Shown: positions 25,510 through 31,679 of the stretch, in pieces
How the letters are laid out: every line of letters starts with the position of its first letter
How positions within the stretch are numbered: the stretch's first letter is position 1
Origin: Synechococcus sp. WH 8016
Lineage (GTDB): Bacteria; Cyanobacteriota; Cyanobacteriia; PCC-6307; Cyanobiaceae
Reading direction: 5' to 3'
DNA: 64,000 nt
Assembly (NCBI RefSeq): GCF_000230675.1
Contig: NZ_AGIK01000001.1
Span: 186,001-250,000, forward strand
Program-made: the position numbers and the translations under genes
The notes under the pieces: generated by a model
What the model was told of the DNA's origin: nothing
Databases searched by the model: none
What the model saw: the letters and a program-made list of their open reading frames with translations, nothing else

Positions 25510-25956
25510 ATGGCCTCGTTGCCAGTTCCGGTTGAAGGACCTCTAGAGCGTGGTTTGCATCAGGACGGCAGGCGCTTAACTCCCCAGCGTCGACTGATTC
25601 TCGATCTGTTTGAGCAAATCGGTGGGGGTACTCACCTCAGTGCCGAGGATGTCCACCGATTGCTGGTGGATTCAAAGGCCCGGGTCTCATTGGCGACGAT
25701 TTACCGCACCTTGAGACTGTTGGTTGAGATGGGCTTTCTGCAAGAGCTTGAACTGAGTGATGGCGGTCGTCGTTTCGAGCTCTCCAGCGGCGATCATGGC
25801 GATCATCATCATTTGATTTGCGTTCGCTGCGGCCGCACCGAAGAATTTGAAAGCATCCCAGTTCTTGAGGCTGGCCGTGATGCAGCCAAGCGATTCAACT
25901 TTGAACTGATCGAATCGAGTTTGAACGTGCGAGCCGTTTGCCCTAATTGCCTTTAA
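25510..25956 (+). CDS. fur: Fur-family metalloregulator
   Basis: About 148 residues from ATG 25510 (a longer frame opens at 25480). DNA-binding winged helix: RRLTPQRRLILDLFEQIGGG, HLSAEDVHRLLVD, SLATIYRTLRLLVEMGFLQE. Metal site: GDHGDHHHLICVRCGRTEEF. A second CxxC near the end (VRAVCPNCL) completes the structural zinc site. The ICVRCG...EF pattern is closest to cyanobacterial Fur (iron) rather than Zur or PerR, but this is not decisive. It would repress iron-uptake genes when metal-loaded. Confidence 0.88.
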   Translation: MASLPVPVEGPLERGLHQDGRRLTPQRRLILDLFEQIGGGTHLSAEDVHRLLVDSKARVSLATIYRTLRLLVEMGFLQELELSDGGRRFELSSGDHGDHHHLICVRCGRTEEFESIPVLEAGRDAAKRFNFELIESSLNVRAVCPNCL

Positions 25957-26430
25957 TCATTGATCGTTGCTTGGATGCTCTGAACAGGGCATCCAGAAGT
26001 CACCCATCGCGTGGACCCCTTGGCATCCTTGCGCAGCGGCCTGGGCTTCGGCTTCGGCCCGGGTGGGGTAGGCCATGAACCTCGGGTCATCGCCCTCTTG
26101 ATGTTGGTTTGGCTGGCCATGCTGGTGAGCGCTGTGATCAGTTGAGTTTTTGCCTAAGGGCACGAGCCCCATGCTCATCGGTCCTGCGGTCCAAACGCCC
26201 ATGGTGTTTACGCCGATCGCCAACAGACCCATCCCCACCACCGAGAGGTTGATCACACCCATCGCGACAACTCCGATCGAGACGACCCCCATCGGAACAA
26301 CTCCGATACAAATCACCCCCATGGGCACAACTCCGATGGAGACCGTCCCCAGCGGAGCAATTCCGATTGCGAATTTCTTTGGCGTCGTGCCGCAGTGTCC
26401 TCCTTTGGTCTTTGGGTCTGGATCAATCAT
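25957..26430 (-). CDS. Decapeptide-repeat protein with DUF3721-like C-terminus
   Basis: 157 residues. After a short Gly/Cys N-terminus come about seven copies of a 10-residue hydrophobic repeat, residues about 21-93, of type (x)IGVVPMGV(x): SIGVVPMGVI, CIGVVPMGVV, SIGVVAMGVI, NLSVVGMGLL and so on. A His/Gln-rich linker (HSAHQHGQPNQHQEGD) leads to MAYPTRAEAEAQAAAQGCQG and AMGDFWMPCSEH. That end matches DUF3721 in marine picocyanobacteria (AEAE...GCxGxHxMGxxWMPC). The repeats may form a solenoid or sit in a membrane. Function unknown. Confidence 0.75.
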   Translation of the reverse strand: MIDPDPKTKGGHCGTTPKKFAIGIAPLGTVSIGVVPMGVICIGVVPMGVVSIGVVAMGVINLSVVGMGLLAIGVNTMGVWTAGPMSMGLVPLGKNSTDHSAHQHGQPNQHQEGDDPRFMAYPTRAEAEAQAAAQGCQGVHAMGDFWMPCSEHPSNDQ

Positions 26431-26485
26431 TGATTAATTATTACTGCTCTTGTGGCGAGCAGAAGCTTCCGTCAATCTGGTGAGT

Positions 26486-26749
26486 ATGGACCTTTCTGGC
26501 GTTTCAGGCTTTCACGAAATTATCGTGCTCCAACCTCGAGGATTCGAAGAGGGGTTGGACGCGGTCATGGCTGTACGCGAGCAACGCACTGTTCTGCTCA
26601 ACCTTTCAGAGATGGAGCCGAAACTGGCGCAGCGCACCGCTGACTTCGTTTCTGGTGGCGTCTATGCCCTGCAGGGGCAGGAGCGTCGTGTGGGAGAGCG
26701 GGTGTTGTTATTTGCACCGGCCTCTGTTGATATTGATCAGCTCAGCTAA
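26486..26749 (+). CDS. Short SepF-like protein
   Basis: About 87 residues from ATG 26486 (GTG at 26480 is also possible; frame open to 26450). It is almost entirely the SepF core: EIIVLQPRGFEEGLDAVMAV, REQRTVLLNLSEMEPKLAQR, TADFVSGGVYALQGQERRVG and ERVLLFAPASVDI. SepF bundles FtsZ and anchors it at the division site. Here the N-terminal membrane-binding helix and linker of normal SepF are missing, so this is a minimal paralogue or a division of labour. Divergent from the decapeptide-repeat gene; its end overlaps the convergent arsS. Confidence 0.8.
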   Translation: MDLSGVSGFHEIIVLQPRGFEEGLDAVMAVREQRTVLLNLSEMEPKLAQRTADFVSGGVYALQGQERRVGERVLLFAPASVDIDQLS

Positions 26750-27791
26750 GCGCCCCACCACAGCTGGAGCCCCCTCCAGCTGTGCATCCGAAACAGTGAG
26801 CTCCAACAGCTATCGGTTGGTTGTTGACGGTTCCAGATTGATTCAGAAGTTCATTAAGGGTCCTTGGTCCAGAACGCACGGGGATGCCTAATTGTTGATT
26901 GAAATCGCAGTCGAACAAGTGTCCAGTCCAGTCGACACTGATCAAATGTCTGCACATCACTGCGCTGAGGTTGTTGTCGCGATGGGCTTGATGCAGCAAG
27001 GCGTAATAAGCCTCAAGCTCACCACGGGCCTTTAACGTTTGGGCAAATCTTTGAATTGGCATGTTTGTGATGGTTAATAATCTGCTGAAATGAATGCCAT
27101 GATTTTCTAAGAGTTTTTCGCGATATATGCGTTCTAATTCTCCTTGTGCAGGTGGTAATTGTGCCCCTGAAGGATTGAAGACTAAATCCAGTTCAAGGTT
27201 GCTATTTGGCATTCCATAACCCAGTGCATTCAGGCTTTGTAGGCCAGCAATACTGCGCTGAAAAACACCAGAACCTCGTTGGGTGTCCACTCTCTCCTCT
27301 TCAAAACACGGGAGAGAAGCAACCACTTTGACTCCTGCATCGGCCAAAAATGCAGCTAAATCTTCTTGGCCAGGTTCTTGAAGGATCGTGAGATTGCAGC
27401 GATCAATTACTTGAACACCAAGGTCTCGAGCTTCTTGGACCAGTGATCGGAATTGGGGATGCAGTTCTGGAGCACCTCCCGTTAGGTCGAGGCAGTTGAG
27501 TTTGAGCGTTTGGAGAACCTTGGGAATGAGCTTGATGTGCTCCTCTTCCATCATTTCCGTTCGCCACGGTCCCGCATTGACATGACAATGGCTGCAGCTC
27601 TGATTGCAGCGGTAGCCCAGATTCACTTGAAGTGTCTCAAGCTCTCCACGGTTGAGTGCAGGGAACGGCTTCGCGCTTCGCTTGGGATCTTGCTCAGTGA
27701 GGGGGGAGATGGATGTCAAGGGGAGGGGATGAGGGGACCGAGGTGTTGGTTTTGGAGAAGGCTGCAGCGCTGCTGATGAGCTATTCAGCAT
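26742..27791 (-). CDS. arsS: ArsS-type radical SAM protein (arsenosugar biosynthesis)
   Basis: About 349 residues from ATG 27791; an earlier in-frame start is possible. The radical-SAM cluster motif CNQSCSHC lies in LQVNLGYRCNQSCSHCHVNA, followed by CLDLTGGAPELHPQFRSLV. The C-terminal DUF3641 part shows LISVDWTGHLFDCDFNQQL and AHCFGCTAGGGSSCGGAL. ArsS is proposed to add the deoxyadenosyl group in arsenosugar synthesis. No arsM is next to it in this window. The start overlaps the end of stpA by 11 bases, so the two share a transcript. Confidence 0.9.
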   Translation of the reverse strand: MLNSSSAALQPSPKPTPRSPHPLPLTSISPLTEQDPKRSAKPFPALNRGELETLQVNLGYRCNQSCSHCHVNAGPWRTEMMEEEHIKLIPKVLQTLKLNCLDLTGGAPELHPQFRSLVQEARDLGVQVIDRCNLTILQEPGQEDLAAFLADAGVKVVASLPCFEEERVDTQRGSGVFQRSIAGLQSLNALGYGMPNSNLELDLVFNPSGAQLPPAQGELERIYREKLLENHGIHFSRLLTITNMPIQRFAQTLKARGELEAYYALLHQAHRDNNLSAVMCRHLISVDWTGHLFDCDFNQQLGIPVRSGPRTLNELLNQSGTVNNQPIAVGAHCFGCTAGGGSSCGGALS

Positions 27792-28992
27792 CAGTGCAGG
27801 AATAAGGCAATGTTTTAAACCAATCGACGTACTCATTGGGACCTCCCTTGACGAGGCAGTCAAAACGGAGTGGGTCGTCAGGATCGCTGATCCCTGAGAG
27901 CTGGCTGTTGCTCAAATTCGGGCGATCGACTTCTCCATGACTGCTATCCACAAGAACAACACGGGCTGGCCGGTCATAACTTGCACCGAGTTGTTGAAGA
28001 AGGGTTAAAAATCCTCTGTCGCTTCCTCCTCGCAACCAACCATTACCCAGCGGACAGGGCGTGGACGTCACGGTGTCACCGACGCCAACCAGCATCGGAA
28101 TGGCATCGCGTTTGATGTGCTGATGACAAAGATCCAGCAGGGCTTGATGATCGTGGGGCGCGTTGCGCACATTGAACGTCTCACCAAGTGGCGCAGTTCC
28201 GGTTTTTTGTGCGATGTGCCGATTGATGAGCACGAGCAATCCCACTTCTTTGATGGCTCCCTTCAGCATGAATTGGATGTCAGTGGTTCCAACATCGCCA
28301 GGTTCTGCCGGTTTGATTCGTTCCTCACCAGAGGCATCAAGTCCCAGGTTTGGAGCGACGTGTAGAAAAAATGACTTGGGTAGTCCAGCCTCTGCTGCGG
28401 CTGACATCAGGGCATCCATCAAATCGGACAACATCAATTGCAGCTGTTTTTGGCGATCCACGTCTCCTTGGATCCTGCTGAACAGACTGTTCAGGTTGAT
28501 GGTTGGTGAGACTTGCGTATCAAGAATGGCGAGCTTGAGTTCTTCCTCGAGTGCTTGGCCCTGTAAATCAGGCAGGACTTGACTCAGTTTGAAGCGCAAT
28601 AGATCTTCCATCCTTTGAGGCACGGATTCCAGGAAGCTCATTTCCTCATCGCTGACCCCGGGGTGGCAAACCCTGCCAAATCGGTCTTGAAATTGAACGC
28701 CTCCCGCGGCCAGCCCTGGCAGGTAGAGCCCCTCCCGTTGGGCCTTCTGGTTGTCGCCTAGGGCTTTTTCAACGAGTCGGTTTACACCTCGCCTGCCCTC
28801 ATGTTCACCGTTCGTCAGCACGCTGAACTTGTTTTGCATCGCTGCCGCCGCTTGCACGTAATCAGCGCGAAGGCTGCGGGTGAGCGGATCTTTGACAAGG
28901 GGCATGCAAACTCCGTCGAGGTCTTGCACGATCAGCAAGTCTGTCTCCGCACTCATTTCGTCACGGAGTGCATCAAGGCTTAGTGGTGCCAT
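27781..28992 (-). CDS. stpA: Glucosylglycerol 3-phosphatase StpA
   Basis: 403 residues. HAD-like start LIVQDLDGVCMPLVKDPLTR, then FSVLTNGEHEGRRGVNRLVE, YLPGLAAGGVQFQDRFG, GVGDTVTSTPCPLGNGWLRG, GSDRGFLTLLQQLG and VLVDSSHGEVDRP. These match StpA, which removes phosphate from glucosylglycerol-phosphate to give the compatible solute glucosylglycerol, used in salt acclimation. The partner synthase ggpS is not in the window. arsS follows with overlap. Confidence 0.92.
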   Translation of the reverse strand: MAPLSLDALRDEMSAETDLLIVQDLDGVCMPLVKDPLTRSLRADYVQAAAAMQNKFSVLTNGEHEGRRGVNRLVEKALGDNQKAQREGLYLPGLAAGGVQFQDRFGRVCHPGVSDEEMSFLESVPQRMEDLLRFKLSQVLPDLQGQALEEELKLAILDTQVSPTINLNSLFSRIQGDVDRQKQLQLMLSDLMDALMSAAAEAGLPKSFFLHVAPNLGLDASGEERIKPAEPGDVGTTDIQFMLKGAIKEVGLLVLINRHIAQKTGTAPLGETFNVRNAPHDHQALLDLCHQHIKRDAIPMLVGVGDTVTSTPCPLGNGWLRGGSDRGFLTLLQQLGASYDRPARVVLVDSSHGEVDRPNLSNSQLSGISDPDDPLRFDCLVKGGPNEYVDWFKTLPYSCTDAE

Positions 28993-29048
28993 TGTTTGAG
29001 CGATGTCCTTAGGAGTTTTGAAGCGGTTCGAGAGCGCGATGGGGTGTT

Positions 29049-29636
29049 TTAGCGCAGATTTCCCATGGCTTTGCGATAAGCGGGACGACGCTCAACATGT
29101 TTGATTGTTGTTCGGATTGATGGATAGGGAGTTAGATCGATCTGGGGAAACATTAAAGGCAAATAAGCTAGATAGGCCTGAATAGCGCAATCCGCTGCTC
29201 CCCAGATGTTCCCTACAAGGGGTTGACCTGTTTCTAATTGGCGATCCAACTCTTTCATGAGATGCGGAAATTCTTTCTCTCGATGCCTTGGAACAAACAG
29301 GGCAATTGATAGGGTTGAGTTGGCAAACTGTAACCACTGGCTTGTAAGAGCTTTGTGTTCAATTGTTTGGATGTCTTCGCTATATTGCTCTGCCAAGTGC
29401 AAAAGGATTGCTCCGCTTTCAAAGAGGGTGAGAGGCTCTCCATTTGGCATTGAAATACTTGAATCAATCAGTGTTGGAAGTTTTCCAAATGGGTTGATTG
29501 CGAGGAATTCTGTGTTGTAGTTCTCGCCCTTCCGATGATCTAGTTCGATTAATTGATAGGAGATGTCTTTTTCTTCCATGTACCAACGTGGCAGGCTTGC
29601 CCTCGTTTTTGGACCTCCGTATAGCGTCAACACCAT
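29049..29636 (-). CDS. Glutathione S-transferase family protein (second copy)
   Basis: 195 residues, start ATG 29636 (MVLTLYGGPKTRASLPRWYM). INPFGKLPTL, LFESGAILLHLAEQ and NIWGAADCAIQAYLAYLPL are conserved. By eye it is about half identical to the GST at 22495-23076, with the same start, length and C-terminal YRKAMG. The two are paralogues about 6 kb apart. It lies upstream of stpA on the same strand, with a 56-base gap. Possible roles are detoxification or ligand carriage. Confidence 0.92.
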   Translation of the reverse strand: MVLTLYGGPKTRASLPRWYMEEKDISYQLIELDHRKGENYNTEFLAINPFGKLPTLIDSSISMPNGEPLTLFESGAILLHLAEQYSEDIQTIEHKALTSQWLQFANSTLSIALFVPRHREKEFPHLMKELDRQLETGQPLVGNIWGAADCAIQAYLAYLPLMFPQIDLTPYPSIRTTIKHVERRPAYRKAMGNLR

Positions 29637-30149
29637 GGAACCTTCCTCAGATTTCTAAAGCTTTTGGTGATGCTTCACCCGGGGGGTTCCAGTGTTATCA
29701 CAATGGCTGATTCATTGTAAATACCAATATCAAAAGGGATCCAGCGCTCCTGTCGATTCGATCAAAAGTCGTGAGATGGCTGTGGTTTGTTGGTGCGGAA
29801 TCAGACTCTTATCTTTGTTGCTTGGCTGAAGACCAGCGTGATGAATCTGTATTGAATTGAACACTATTTTGTCTTTGTGCTGGTTATGGCGAAGGGCTGT
29901 CTTGTTTGTTTGACCTCATTCTTTAGGCAGTTTTAATCTTTGCTTGGTTTCTGGGCCTTTGGTGTTGAACAGCGAGAGCGCGAGATGGCTGTAGCTGCCT
30001 TGCTAGCGGGGGTTTTGAGGCGTGATTGTTTGAGCGCAGCTCCCTTTGTTCATGCCGCGAAGCATGCCCGCAGCCTGGTGCTTCCTCATCGGGAACATCG
30101 AGCTCAGCTATGCCTTCTTTAGTGTTGGGGTGTGCAAAGCGATGGGTTG
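29637..30149. other. Gap between divergent GST and dehydrogenase-like genes
   Basis: About 500 bases. The left half is AT-rich and empty. The right half is GC-richer and contains the possible small frame at 29985-30122. It presumably holds promoters for both flanking genes, but no clear box was identified. Confidence 0.5.
29985..30122 (+). CDS. Possible small basic protein (45 aa)
   Basis: ATG 29985 gives MAVAALLAGVLRRDCLSAAP, FVHAAKHARSLVLPHREHRA and QLCLL. Arg/His-rich with a short hydrophobic start. The local rise in GC supports coding weakly. It ends just before the next gene. The opposite frame is also open, so the call is doubtful. Confidence 0.25.
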   Translation: MAVAALLAGVLRRDCLSAAPFVHAAKHARSLVLPHREHRAQLCLL

Positions 30150-31679
30150 ATGGAGACGGTGCTGGATAGCAACTCATTTTTTTCGCCGTCTCTTGATCGG
30201 GACGCCATCCACCGCCGCATTCTGGAGCTGGAGAAAGGCAAGGTTGGCCTCTACAGCGTGGGGCTCTATCCCGCCTCCCTGGCCTACAACTGCGCCATGC
30301 AGAAAAACAGTGAGGGGCATCTCTTACTGGCCCCTCGCCCAGGTCGTGACTTGCTTGGCGCGTTTCCCGACGATGTGATTCAAGGCATGGACGAAGTCCA
30401 TGTGGCAACGATTGAGGCGATGGCCACCCACGAGCTTGCTGGCAAGCGTGTGACCAACTCCTTAGCCGACCTGCTGATGCGCTGTGAGTTGGTGATCCTT
30501 AGTGCGAACAGCAACCACGTCGAGGAAGATCTGAGAGAGGCTTGTCGGCTGCGCTCGGAGCTCAACAGGGAGCAGGTGGTGATTGCTTGTCTTGCTGGCT
30601 CGTTTGGTCATGATCAAATCGCCAATGAGTCTTATGTGCTCTGCGAAAAAGAGCCCAACTTGGCTTTTTTCTCAGGCTTTCATCGGCATGGAGCCTTACG
30701 AAATCCCCTGGATAGTTTCACGGCCAATTTCTGTCATCCCAATGCGTTAACGGCTCTTTTGGGCGCACGTTTGCTTGATTGTCTTTCGCCGAATATTCAG
30801 GTTTCTCCGGGGGTTCACAACGTGGAGGGCCAGTACATCAAGGCAGCTAAAAACATGGCATCCGTGTTTGCAGGCTTTGGTTACTCGTTTCACAAACAGA
30901 ATCCAGGCGTTTTGCCGACGTTGCTCACGCTTCTTTTGGATCAATGCCTGGATCAGGCCGCCACGGTGTCGATGGCACGCCGCGATCGTCAACGGCTGTA
31001 CAACCGCCAGCCATTTTCACTTACTGAACTAGGTTATGGCGTGCCGAGAATTGAAGCGGCCCTGGTGCGTGAAGGGGACATGGAGAAGGTTCGTGACCAC
31101 ACCTTTGCGCAACTCACGGCGATGGTGGCTGATGTTCGCGGCAGCATGATGATGCCCGTTTCAGGGAAGCCCACACGGAATTTTCAGGTTGGTCAGGTGC
31201 TTTCAGATCACATGCGCCTCGAGCAGCGTTGTCCTGAAAGCATGGAGGAATTGGAAGGTTGGTGTGAAGCTGCCGGCTTACGCAAGGGCGGTCTAGAGGG
31301 GTTGAAGGCTTTGCGTTATTGGCCACAAATTGCGCGCAAATATTCCATTCCTGTTCACGATGCATCCATGATCAATTTGCTCTATATGGCTATTTATGGG
31401 CGACAAGCGACCAAAGATGTTGCTTTTTCAGTCATGACTGATAGCCGGCAATTATCTACCTATTGTCAAGAATCTGTTCGACCATCCCATAGCCGCCGTT
31501 ATGCCGAGGCTTTGCAGAATCTGGACCTGCCGGAGGCCATGGATCTGATCGTTAATGCCGTGATTGCAGATAATGCAAGACGCCTGATTCGAGGCGATTC
31601 AGGGTTCGAGGATATGGAAGTTGATGATGATCCTCCGGCCTATCTCCGAGCGATGAATGTGATTGAAAATGCGCTTTAA
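30150..31679 (+). CDS. Rossmann-type dehydrogenase-like protein (G3PDH/6PGDH-like)
   Basis: About 509 residues from ATG 30150 (GTG 30132 also possible). The N-terminal part reads GLYSVGLYPASLAYNCAMQK, where a dinucleotide motif would be. Then come NSLADLLMRCELVILSANSN and EQVVIACLAGSFG. A helical C-terminal part follows with HNVEGQYIKAAKNMASVFAG, similar in layout to the substrate-binding KN-x-A block of glycerol-3-phosphate dehydrogenase. The glycine motif is poor, so activity is uncertain. A link to glucosylglycerol synthesis through glycerol-3-phosphate is suggested only by stpA nearby. Confidence 0.5.
   Translation: METVLDSNSFFSPSLDRDAIHRRILELEKGKVGLYSVGLYPASLAYNCAMQKNSEGHLLLAPRPGRDLLGAFPDDVIQGMDEVHVATIEAMATHELAGKRVTNSLADLLMRCELVILSANSNHVEEDLREACRLRSELNREQVVIACLAGSFGHDQIANESYVLCEKEPNLAFFSGFHRHGALRNPLDSFTANFCHPNALTALLGARLLDCLSPNIQVSPGVHNVEGQYIKAAKNMASVFAGFGYSFHKQNPGVLPTLLTLLLDQCLDQAATVSMARRDRQRLYNRQPFSLTELGYGVPRIEAALVREGDMEKVRDHTFAQLTAMVADVRGSMMMPVSGKPTRNFQVGQVLSDHMRLEQRCPESMEELEGWCEAAGLRKGGLEGLKALRYWPQIARKYSIPVHDASMINLLYMAIYGRQATKDVAFSVMTDSRQLSTYCQESVRPSHSRRYAEALQNLDLPEAMDLIVNAVIADNARRLIRGDSGFEDMEVDDDPPAYLRAMNVIENAL

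Noticed and set aside
29923-30408. 161-codon minus frame, Arg/Pro/His-rich
   Set aside because: It is mostly antisense to the dehydrogenase-like gene, has skewed composition and no recognisable motif.
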